Origin: Peristeroidobacter soli
Lineage (GTDB): Bacteria; Pseudomonadota; Gammaproteobacteria; Steroidobacterales; Steroidobacteraceae
Length of the DNA: 64,000 nt
Assembly (NCBI RefSeq): GCF_004138485.1
Contig: NZ_RYEV01000003.1
Coordinates: forward strand, 868,001 to 932,000
Direction: 5' to 3'
The translations under genes were made by a program, and so were the position numbers. Shown piece after piece: positions 15,976 to 23,544 of the stretch (position 1 is the stretch's first letter; each line of letters opens with the position of its first letter). A model generated the notes under the pieces. That model worked only from the letters and a program-made list of their open reading frames with translations. It made no database searches and was not told where the DNA came from.

Positions 15976-16599
15976 TCAGTGACGAGCGCGACTCGCGTGG
16001 CCCCGCGCAGTCTTGGTGCGACTGCCGGCGCGAGCTTGCCGACTCTTCGCCGCTGATGTGCGCGTGGACTTCGAACGCGATGCGCGCTTGCGTGGCGTCG
16101 GTGCCTCTTCGGCTTCGATGCCCATCTGCTCCATCAGCTGCATCTTGCGTTGCGCGAGCTGGCTGCCGACTTCCTTCAGGTCGAGCTCGGTCTCCTTAAG
16201 CGCGGGGAACATCTCCTTCTCCTCTTCCTTGACGTGGTGCTTGATGTATTCGCTCAGCACCTTCACCAGCGGCTTGAATTCCGGATCCTCGGGCGTGCCG
16301 GCTTCGATCTTGGCGATCAGTTCCTTGGCGGAACCGTGCTCGATCTCGGCCTCGTACACTTTCTCGTCGTCTTCCTCGCCGAACGCTTCCTTGGCCTGCG
16401 GATAAAGAATCTCTTCCTCGATCTGCGCGTGCACCGTCAGCATCTGACAGATGCGTGTGGCGAGCTCGGACTGCTCGCTTTCGTCCGCGTCCTCGAACTC
16501 CTCGAACAACGCTTCCACTGCGCGATGATCTTGCTTGAGCAACGCGATCGCATCCCGCGGCGCGTCTGTTGAACGGGTCTGATGATTAGCTCGTGCCAT
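15976..16599 (-). CDS. Hemerythrin HHE domain protein with histone-like basic tail
   Basis: 207 residues. Residues 10-150 form a hemerythrin-like four-helix bundle with the diiron ligands spread as H in LLKQDHRAVEALFEEFE, HAQIEEEILYP, EHGSAKELI and HHVKEEEKEMFP. Such domains bind oxygen or nitric oxide, or sense iron and redox state. From about residue 165 the chain is rich in Lys, Arg, Ser and Ala (PTPRKRASRSKSTRTSAAKS), resembling the histone H1-like tails of bacterial nucleoid proteins. The ATG at 16599 has AGGAG just upstream, with short spacing. The tail suggests nucleic-acid or polyanion binding, which is inference. Confidence 0.88.
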   Translation of the reverse strand: MARANHQTRSTDAPRDAIALLKQDHRAVEALFEEFEDADESEQSELATRICQMLTVHAQIEEEILYPQAKEAFGEEDDEKVYEAEIEHGSAKELIAKIEAGTPEDPEFKPLVKVLSEYIKHHVKEEEKEMFPALKETELDLKEVGSQLAQRKMQLMEQMGIEAEEAPTPRKRASRSKSTRTSAAKSRQARAGSRTKTARGHASRARH

Positions 16600-16694
16600 T
16601 TGCTTGCTCCTATAAGCGGGCTCGCTGAAGCAATGACTTGCCAATCGGTGAAGTTCCTGAGCAGCAACCGTGAAAGCGGAGCAAGGACGGAAAT

Positions 16695-16714
16695 CGCTCG
16701 CGAGCCCGCGAGCG
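16695..16714 (-). terminator. Hairpin downstream of opgH, possible terminator
   Basis: A perfect 8-bp stem CGCTCGCG / CGCGAGCG with a 4-base loop lies 12 bases beyond the opgH stop on the minus strand. The following T-run is weak (ATTT), so termination efficiency is uncertain. Confidence 0.4.
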
Positions 16715-16726
16715 ATGTATCAAATG

Positions 16727-18859
16727 TTAGTTCTCCGGCAGCTCGGCGAGGCGCTCGAGCATGCGAGGGTCGCCCGCGACGTGCACTTTTTCGGCGGGCC
16801 CGAGCCACGCGAGTGCTTCGTTGAGCGTGGCCGCGTCGTGCACTTTCTGTTCGGCGGTGAGTCGATGCGGATCTGGATGGCCGCGCGATTCGGCGGGGCG
16901 TGGCAAGTTGCCCGTGATGTGCGCGTAACGAGCCTGACGATCGGTAGCCAGCAACCGCAACCCCTCGCGCGCCGGCTCCTTGGCTTGAGCGAGCAATTCG
17001 TCGCGACGCTTGATGACAGGCGGCGCCTGTTTCTCTTCCGGTGTGCGCAGCAGGCCCAGCGAATACATCACGCGACCGGCGAGCACGCTGCCGCTCATCT
17101 TCGACAACGGGATGGCCAGCAACAGACCGGCCAGCGTGGGCGTCAGCCAGGCCAGCAATGTAGGTGATATCAGATAAGCGACGATGCAGGTGAGTACGCC
17201 GATCACCACGTGCACCCAATGAATGCGCGCCGACTCGCTCCAGGCCGTCGAGTCGCTGCGTCGACGTTGTGCATTCCAACCGGAGTCGCGGCCGGTCAAG
17301 ATTTCGATGACGTGCTGGGTCTGCACCAGCATCATGATGGGGGCGTACAGGGCGGACAGCAGGGTCTCGAACACCGTGCTGACGATGACGCCGAGGAAGC
17401 CGCCGCAGCCCTTGCGGATCTTGCTGTTGAACAACGACCGCAACATGCCCAGCACCTTGGGAATGAACAGCACGGCCATGGTGAAGACGAACAGCTGCAT
17501 CATGCGGGGCGCGTCGAACTTCGGCCAGTCGGGGAACAGCTGGAAACTGCGGCTGAAATATTCGGGACGGATCAGGGTCGCCTGCAGGGTCAGCGCGAAG
17601 CCCACCATCAGCAGCAGCAGCCACAGCGGCGAGGACAGATAGCTCATGATGCCGATGAAGAAATGACCGCGGCTGATGGTCGACAGCCCGTCGGAGCCGA
17701 TGATCTTGGAGTGCTGCAGGTTGCCCTGCGCCCAGCGGCGGTCGCGGACCGCCACGTCGATCAACGACGGCGGGCTTTCCTCCCACGAGCCGTCGAGGTC
17801 CGGCGCCATGCGAACTTTCCAGCCGGCCCGGCGCATCAACGCCGCTTCGACGAAGTCGTGCGACATCACGTGACCGCCGAACGGCTTGCGGCCCGGCAGC
17901 TGCGGCATGCCGCAGGCTTCGGCGAACGCCTGGACGCGAATGATGGCGTTGTGGCCCCAGTAGTTGCCTTCGTTGCCCGACCAGGTCGCGACACCGCGCG
18001 CGATGACGCCGCCGTACACGCGACCGGCGAACTGCTGGATGCGAGAAAACAGACTGTAATGACCTTGCAACATCGGCACGGTCTGCAGGATGCCGAGGTG
18101 CGCGTCGCCCTGCATGCGACGAACCAGCTCGACCAGCGTCTCCGCCGACATCAGGCTGTCGGCGTCCAGCACGATCATATAGTCGTAACGCCCGCCCCAG
18201 CGCTTGACGAACTCCTCGACGTTGCCGGCTTTGCGACCGGTGTTGTGCCAGCGGCGCCGATACCAGACCGGCATGACGTTGCGCAGCTCGCGCCGCAGCC
18301 GGTCGACGGCAATCGATTCATTGATCCACGGATCGACCTGCGTCGAGTCCGAGATGATCACGATCTCGAAGTGTTGCGCGGCCCCGGCTTGCGCCAGTGC
18401 CTCGGCCATCGCCTGCAGCGCCGAGGTCGTATGGGTCGGGTCCTCGTTATAGATGGGCATCAGCAGCGCGGTGCGCGAGCCGGCCAGGTTCGCCTGGGTC
18501 TTGGGAATATGGATGGGCACCAGCAGGCCGGCGATAGCCGACGCCGCTGAGAAGGCAATCCAGGCGAACGTGACGGTGAAAAAGAAAACCATCACGCCTT
18601 GCAGGATGGTCATCTTCGAGAATTCGACGATGCCCAGCATTTCGAACAGGGCGTAGCCGGTGAGCCCGAGCGTGCCAAGAATCACGATGGCGCGTGCAAA
18701 TATTGCCCGGATCGGTGCCGGCCCGAGCGCCCGCACCACCTGCGGCGAGCGCCGCAAGTCCTGCACGGGCATATCGATCGGCCGTTCGAACGGCATGCCG
18801 CCGCGAACTACGTCGCGGCCTTCGGTGGGAGTCGTTGGAGATTTCAGCTGGCCGTCCAT
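16727..18859 (-). CDS. opgH: Periplasmic glucan glucosyltransferase OpgH (MdoH)
   Basis: 710 residues. OpgH is the inner-membrane family-2 glycosyltransferase that builds the beta-1,2-glucan backbone of osmoregulated periplasmic glucans from UDP-glucose and moves it across the membrane. The catalytic domain shows LMPIYNEDPTHT, the metal-binding VLDADSLMSAETLVEL, and RRWAQGNLQHSKI in the QxxRW position. Membrane segments flank it: two before residue 120 (ILGTLGLTGYALFEML and the following FFFTVTFAWIAFSA) and several after residue 400. The protein is shorter than the 847-residue E. coli enzyme, mostly at the N-terminus, as in other short homologues. Its start overlaps opgG by 16 bases, the usual opgGH operon arrangement. 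Confidence 0.93.
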   Translation of the reverse strand: MDGQLKSPTTPTEGRDVVRGGMPFERPIDMPVQDLRRSPQVVRALGPAPIRAIFARAIVILGTLGLTGYALFEMLGIVEFSKMTILQGVMVFFFTVTFAWIAFSAASAIAGLLVPIHIPKTQANLAGSRTALLMPIYNEDPTHTTSALQAMAEALAQAGAAQHFEIVIISDSTQVDPWINESIAVDRLRRELRNVMPVWYRRRWHNTGRKAGNVEEFVKRWGGRYDYMIVLDADSLMSAETLVELVRRMQGDAHLGILQTVPMLQGHYSLFSRIQQFAGRVYGGVIARGVATWSGNEGNYWGHNAIIRVQAFAEACGMPQLPGRKPFGGHVMSHDFVEAALMRRAGWKVRMAPDLDGSWEESPPSLIDVAVRDRRWAQGNLQHSKIIGSDGLSTISRGHFFIGIMSYLSSPLWLLLLMVGFALTLQATLIRPEYFSRSFQLFPDWPKFDAPRMMQLFVFTMAVLFIPKVLGMLRSLFNSKIRKGCGGFLGVIVSTVFETLLSALYAPIMMLVQTQHVIEILTGRDSGWNAQRRRSDSTAWSESARIHWVHVVIGVLTCIVAYLISPTLLAWLTPTLAGLLLAIPLSKMSGSVLAGRVMYSLGLLRTPEEKQAPPVIKRRDELLAQAKEPAREGLRLLATDRQARYAHITGNLPRPAESRGHPDPHRLTAEQKVHDAATLNEALAWLGPAEKVHVAGDPRMLERLAELPEN

Positions 18860-20364
18860 CGATAAAGCCAGGTTTCGGTAATGGGACGATTGGCGCGCAA
18901 CAGCCGCAATCGCAATTCGACCAGATTGGCGCCGGCCGGATCCAGCTCGAAGCTGGCGCGGACGCCCTTGGTCAGCGGATTCTGTTGCAACGTCGGGTGC
19001 GACAGTTTGCCCGCTGAGGCGCCCACATCGAGCTTGAGGTCCTCGATGTTACGCCCGGCGCCGGCGAAGTCGATCACGAAGATCCGGCGCTTGCCGTCGA
19101 TCGTCGGACCGCTGCGCGTGGCGGTGGCGCGCCCCAGCGAAGGGGTGATGCGCGGCGTGGCATTCCAGCGAACGCGATATGACGCATGCCATGGTTTGCC
19201 CGCTGGCAATACGTAGTGGGGACGGAAGAACGCCACGACGTTGTCGTTGGTCTCGTTCTCGGTCGGGATCTCCACCAGATCCACCGAGCCTTTGCCCCAG
19301 TCGGACGTCGGTTCGATCCAGGCACTCGGCCGCAGCTCGTATTTGGCTTCGAAGTCGCGATAGTCGCTGACCCGGCGGGAGCGCTGTATCAGACCGAATG
19401 CGCGCGGCGCTTCGGCGGTGAACGCCGACACTTGCAGCTCGGTCGGATTGCGCAACGGCCGCCACAGACGTTCGCCCGACGCAGTGACCACTTGCAGACC
19501 GTCGGAGTCATGCACTTCGTCGCGGAAGTCGTCGATGCGGGTGCGCTCGGATTCATCGAACAGAAACATTGATGTGAGTGGCGCTAGACCGATGTTGTCG
19601 AGGTCAACGCGCGGCACCAGCGTTACGTCCACGTCCATGACGGTTTCGGTGCCGGGCTGGATCGAGAACCGATAGGCGCCGGTGGTGGACGGGCTGTCGA
19701 GCAAGGCGTGCACGACGATACCGGAGGAATTTGCGCCCGGACGTTCAATCCAGAACTGGGTGAAGGCGGGAAACTCCTCGCCAGCCGGATGCGCCGTACG
19801 AATCGCCAGGCCGCGGGCCGACAGACCGTACTGGCCGCCACGAGGCACGGCGCGAAAATAGGAGGCGCCTTGGAACACCATGAATTCATCCCACACCGAG
19901 CGGGAATTGAGCAGCGTGCGCACGCGAAAGCCCGACAGCGGCAAGGTTTGATTGGCGAGCTGCTTCTCGACATGCGGCCCGAGCCAGAACAGGTCCGGCG
20001 TACCGGTCAGATCCCGGGCCATGCCGCTTTCGACTGCCGACACCTTCACCGGTGTTTGAAACAAAAAACCCGCCGGCAGCAGCTCCACCCGGAACGGCAC
20101 CTGCTCGTTCCGCCACAGCGCCAGGTCCGGCCGGAACCGGATGTCGCGATATTGATCGTAGCTGAGCTGCTGAAGCGCCGGATTGCCTTCCAGCCGGCGC
20201 GGCACATACGCGGCCGCGGCGGTTCGTTTCGCCAGATCGACCACGGTGGCCGGTGTGAATTTATAGCTGGCGGTGCGCGTCGTGTCGGCCGCGGGCTTTA
20301 CCGAAGCGGCGCCGGCCACGCACGAGAAAGTGATCGCGAGCATCAACAGCCAATAGCGGCGCAT
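18844..20364 (-). CDS. opgG: Periplasmic glucan biosynthesis protein OpgG (MdoG)
   Basis: 506 residues. OpgG is a periplasmic protein needed for branching or release of the glucan backbone made by OpgH. The chosen ATG gives a clean Sec signal peptide (RRYWLLMLAITFSCVAGAAS). The family core follows: LSYDQYRDIRFRP, FSAFTAEAPRAFGLIQR-like VSAFTAEAPRAFGLIQRSR, and PSAWIEPTSDWGKGSVDLVE. In-frame codons extend 38 residues further upstream without homology. The ribosome site is weak. OpgD, a Tat-exported paralogue, is an alternative identity, but the single copy and the opgH linkage favour OpgG. Confidence 0.92.
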   Translation of the reverse strand: MRRYWLLMLAITFSCVAGAASVKPAADTTRTASYKFTPATVVDLAKRTAAAAYVPRRLEGNPALQQLSYDQYRDIRFRPDLALWRNEQVPFRVELLPAGFLFQTPVKVSAVESGMARDLTGTPDLFWLGPHVEKQLANQTLPLSGFRVRTLLNSRSVWDEFMVFQGASYFRAVPRGGQYGLSARGLAIRTAHPAGEEFPAFTQFWIERPGANSSGIVVHALLDSPSTTGAYRFSIQPGTETVMDVDVTLVPRVDLDNIGLAPLTSMFLFDESERTRIDDFRDEVHDSDGLQVVTASGERLWRPLRNPTELQVSAFTAEAPRAFGLIQRSRRVSDYRDFEAKYELRPSAWIEPTSDWGKGSVDLVEIPTENETNDNVVAFFRPHYVLPAGKPWHASYRVRWNATPRITPSLGRATATRSGPTIDGKRRIFVIDFAGAGRNIEDLKLDVGASAGKLSHPTLQQNPLTKGVRASFELDPAGANLVELRLRLLRANRPITETWLYRWTAS

Positions 20365-20675
20365 GACTTTCTGCGACGGCAGCAGCGGAGCTCGTGTGCG
20401 CGGGAGGGGCGGGACGCCGGGGCCCCGAGAATTTGCTGACTCGCCTGAATTCATCCGACTCGATCGTTCCTGGTTCAAAGGCCGCGGCGCGAGCAGCGTT
20501 CACATACGTTCATGTCTACGCGCTTCCCGATGCCACGGTTCCAGATTTCATCACTGTCGCGGAACCGCGTCGCTTCGCCGCGTATTAGACGCAGCGATGT
20601 TCGCTCGTGGCTTTACCACAACATCGACACTCTACCAGCCTACCCGTTCGTACCGCATTCTTATCGGAGACCAGC
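20365..20675 (+). other. Divergent intergenic region
   Basis: 311 bases between the opgG start (minus) and the nucleotidyltransferase start (plus). It must hold promoters for both directions. I see no convincing sigma-70 boxes, repeats or small gene. It includes a GC-rich patch, GGGACGCCGGGGCCCC (20411-20426), with no clear function. Confidence 0.5.
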
Positions 20676-21695
20676 ATGACCGACGCGTCGCGAGCCCCGG
20701 ATCGTGGCCATTCCAACCATTGGGCATTAGTTCTGGCGGCGGGCGAAGGCAGCCGGTTGCGCGCGTTGACGACCCAGCCTTGCGGCACGCCGGTGCCCAA
20801 ACAGTACTGCTCCCTGAGTGGTGGCCAGTCGCTGGTGGAAGACGCCGTGACGCGTGCCCGATCTTTGGTCGCGCCGGAGCGGATCTGCGCCATCGTTGCC
20901 CAACAGCACCATCGCTGGTGGTCGAACGTGCCGGCGCTCACCTCGCTGCCGCAGCCGAATCTGATCGTGCAGCCGAGCAATCGCGGCACGGCCATCGGCA
21001 TCCTCTACTCGCTGATCCATATTTTAAGCCAGGACGCGGACGCGCAGGTGCTGTTGTTACCTTCGGATCACTACGTGGCCCAGGAATCCGTCCTGCAACG
21101 GTCGCTGGCGGCAGCCATGGAACATGTCTCGCGCTGTCCTGATCGACCGGTGCTGCTGGGACTGCACCCCGATGAGCCGGATAGCGAGCTGGGCTACATC
21201 GTGCCGGGCGCGGCCGACGAATTCGGTGGCCGGACTGTGGCGCGCTTCATGGAAAAACCCGAGCTGACTGTGGCAGCCCAGATCGTGCGCGCCGGCGGCC
21301 TGTGGAACACCTTTATTATTGCGGCGTCGGCCCGTGCGCTGCTGAATCTGTTCCTGCCGCGCTTCGCGCCGACCGTCATGGAGATGCAAGTCATCGTCGG
21401 CAGCGCGCTCCAGCATCGCTCGGCGGGCGGCTGGCCGGCCATCGTCGATATGTATACGCGTCTGCCGGACCTGGACTTCTCACGCGACCTGCTGGAAGGC
21501 CGTGAGTCGTCACTGTGCGTGCTGCCCGTGCCGGCGTGTGGCTGGAGCGATCTGGGCACGCCGCATCGAGTCGGCGAGACGGTGCGCAGGCTGACCGGCG
21601 AACGGGGCGCTTGGCAGGCCGATGTTTCCGGCTATATCAATCTCGCCGCCCGGCACGCGCACTTCGAGCGCTCCTTGTCCGGCGCAATGGTCTGA
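20676..21695 (+). CDS. Sugar-phosphate nucleotidyltransferase (mannose-1-P guanylyltransferase-like)
   Basis: 339 residues. The N-terminal pyrophosphorylase signature LVLAAGEGSRLRALT with PVPKQYCSLSGGQSLVEDAV resembles GDP-mannose pyrophosphorylases (GGxGSRLWPLS...PKQF). It also has VLLLPSDHYV (metal Asp), LGYIVPG and FMEKPELTVA. The C-terminal isomerase domain of bifunctional ManC is absent. The true nucleotide and sugar cannot be fixed from sequence. The ATG at 20676 has GGAG at 20666-20669; 23 extra in-frame codons upstream lack homology. It sits 52 bases before treZ in the same direction, so it may belong to the glycan/trehalose transcription unit. Confidence 0.8.
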   Translation: MTDASRAPDRGHSNHWALVLAAGEGSRLRALTTQPCGTPVPKQYCSLSGGQSLVEDAVTRARSLVAPERICAIVAQQHHRWWSNVPALTSLPQPNLIVQPSNRGTAIGILYSLIHILSQDADAQVLLLPSDHYVAQESVLQRSLAAAMEHVSRCPDRPVLLGLHPDEPDSELGYIVPGAADEFGGRTVARFMEKPELTVAAQIVRAGGLWNTFIIAASARALLNLFLPRFAPTVMEMQVIVGSALQHRSAGGWPAIVDMYTRLPDLDFSRDLLEGRESSLCVLPVPACGWSDLGTPHRVGETVRRLTGERGAWQADVSGYINLAARHAHFERSLSGAMV

Positions 21696-21747
21696 TTTCA
21701 GTCCTGCGATCCGCAAGGAGGGCAGGCAGGCGCGCGAGGGAGCTGCT

Positions 21748-23544
21748 GTGAGCAAAGACATTTCGTGGCAGTTCGGCCCGCGGCTCGGCGTTGATGGGAC
21801 CCTGTTCCGCTTTTGGGCGCCCGGTGCGCGACGGGTCGATCTGCTGATGGATGCCAGGGATGGCACGCCGTCGCGACAACAGTTTGCGGCGGCCGGCGAC
21901 GGCTGGTTCGAAACATTGGCTCGCGGCTTCGGCGCGGGTGGCCGCTATCGATTGCGCATCGACGATGAGCTCGATGTGCCCGATCCCGCTTCCCGATTCC
22001 AGCCCGACGGGGTCACTGGCCCCGGCGAAGTTCTGGACCCCCATTCGTATCAGTGGCGTGACCTGCGTTGGCAGGGCCGGCCGTGGCACGAAGCCGTCCT
22101 GTACGAATTGCACGTGGGCACTTTCACACGCGAGGGCACCTACGCCGCCGCGATCGCGCGCCTGGACGACCTCGCCAAGGCCGGCATCACCGCCATCGAA
22201 TTGTTGCCGCTGAATACTTTTCCCGGACGGCGCGGCTGGGGCTACGACGGCGTGTTGTTATATGCGCCGCAGCCGGGTTACGGTCGGCCGGAAGACTTGA
22301 AACGTTTCGTGCAGGCCGCGCACGAGCGGGGGCTGATGGTGTTGCTCGACGTGGTCTACAACCACTTCGGGCCGGAAGGCAATTATCTGCACCGTTATGC
22401 CGAGGATTTTTTCACTTCGGCGCAGCACACGCCGTGGGGCAGCGCCATCAATTTCTCACATCCCGTCGTGCGCCAGTTCTTCATCCAGAATGCGTTGTAC
22501 TGGCTGAGCGAATATCGCTTTGACGGTCTGCGGGTCGACGCCGTGCATGCCATGTTCGATCAAGGCGACACTCATTTCATCGACGAGCTGGTGGATAGCG
22601 TGCAAAGCGGTCCTGGCAGCGAGCGCTATGTGCATGTCGTGTTGGAAAATCATCACAACGAGGCGCGGCGACTGGGGCGCAAAGGCCGCACCATGGTGGC
22701 GCAGTGGAATGACGATTTTCATCATCCGCTGCACGTGCTGATGACCGGCGAGCGCGATGGCTACTATCGCAATCATGCCGAGCGCACTCTCGAGCAGCTC
22801 GGTCGCGTGCTCGCCGAAGGCTTTGCTTATCAGGGCGAGGTTTATCAGACGGACGGTCACGCTCGCGGCGAGCGCAGCGCCTCGCTGCCGCCGACCGCAT
22901 TCGTGAGCTTCATCCAGAATCACGACCAGATCGGCAATCGTGCCTTTGGTGAACGACTGACGCAGCTCGCGCCCCGCGAAAAACTGCGCGCCGGCCTGGC
23001 GGTTCTGTTGCTGGCTCCGCAGATCCCCATGCTGTTCATGGGCGAGGAATATGGCGCCGCCCAGCCGTTTCTGTACTTCTGCGATTATCAGGGTGACCTG
23101 GCGACAGCCATTCGCGACGGCCGGCGCAATGAGTTCGCCGCGTTCGGCGTGTTCGCGGATGAGCAGCGGCGCGAACAGATTCCCGATCCGAATGCCGAGG
23201 ACACTTTCCTGACCAGTCAGCTCGACGCGGAAGACATTGCTCATGCGCCTCATCGCGAATGGCTGGCGTATACGCAGGAGCTGCTGAGTGTGCGTGCCGC
23301 GAAGTTGGTGCGGCTGATTCCCGAGATCGTTCCCGGGACCGCGCGCTACACAACCGACGATCACTTGCTCACGGTCACGTGGCCCATGAGTCGCGGTCGC
23401 GCGTTGGTGATGCAGGCGAACTTCGGTGACACGCCGAAGCCGGTGCCTCGTGCCACGAACCTCTGGTATTCCACCGCGGGTTCGTCCTTGCGTGATGAAG
23501 CGCTTGCCGGTTGGGAAGTCAGGGTGTCGCTGGGAGCGTCATGA
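21748..23544 (+). CDS. treZ: Malto-oligosyltrehalose trehalohydrolase
   Basis: 598 residues. TreZ releases trehalose from maltooligosyl-trehalose made by TreY. An N-terminal E-set/CBM48 domain (about 1-100, FGPRLGVDGTLFRFWAPGA) precedes the GH13 barrel. Catalytic regions are visible: VVYNHFGPEGN, FDGLRVDAVHAM (nucleophile Asp), VVLENHHNEARRLG (acid/base Glu) and IQNHDQIGNRAFG. I chose the GTG at 21748 because GAGGGAG lies 6 bases before it and homology begins immediately after; the frame is open upstream into the previous gene. Its stop overlaps treY as ATGA. Confidence 0.94.
   Translation: MSKDISWQFGPRLGVDGTLFRFWAPGARRVDLLMDARDGTPSRQQFAAAGDGWFETLARGFGAGGRYRLRIDDELDVPDPASRFQPDGVTGPGEVLDPHSYQWRDLRWQGRPWHEAVLYELHVGTFTREGTYAAAIARLDDLAKAGITAIELLPLNTFPGRRGWGYDGVLLYAPQPGYGRPEDLKRFVQAAHERGLMVLLDVVYNHFGPEGNYLHRYAEDFFTSAQHTPWGSAINFSHPVVRQFFIQNALYWLSEYRFDGLRVDAVHAMFDQGDTHFIDELVDSVQSGPGSERYVHVVLENHHNEARRLGRKGRTMVAQWNDDFHHPLHVLMTGERDGYYRNHAERTLEQLGRVLAEGFAYQGEVYQTDGHARGERSASLPPTAFVSFIQNHDQIGNRAFGERLTQLAPREKLRAGLAVLLLAPQIPMLFMGEEYGAAQPFLYFCDYQGDLATAIRDGRRNEFAAFGVFADEQRREQIPDPNAEDTFLTSQLDAEDIAHAPHREWLAYTQELLSVRAAKLVRLIPEIVPGTARYTTDDHLLTVTWPMSRGRALVMQANFGDTPKPVPRATNLWYSTAGSSLRDEALAGWEVRVSLGAS

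Noticed and set aside
17210-18550. Plus-strand open frame of 446 codons opposite opgH
   Set aside because: Fully antisense to recognisable OpgH catalytic motifs; no homology or ribosome site.
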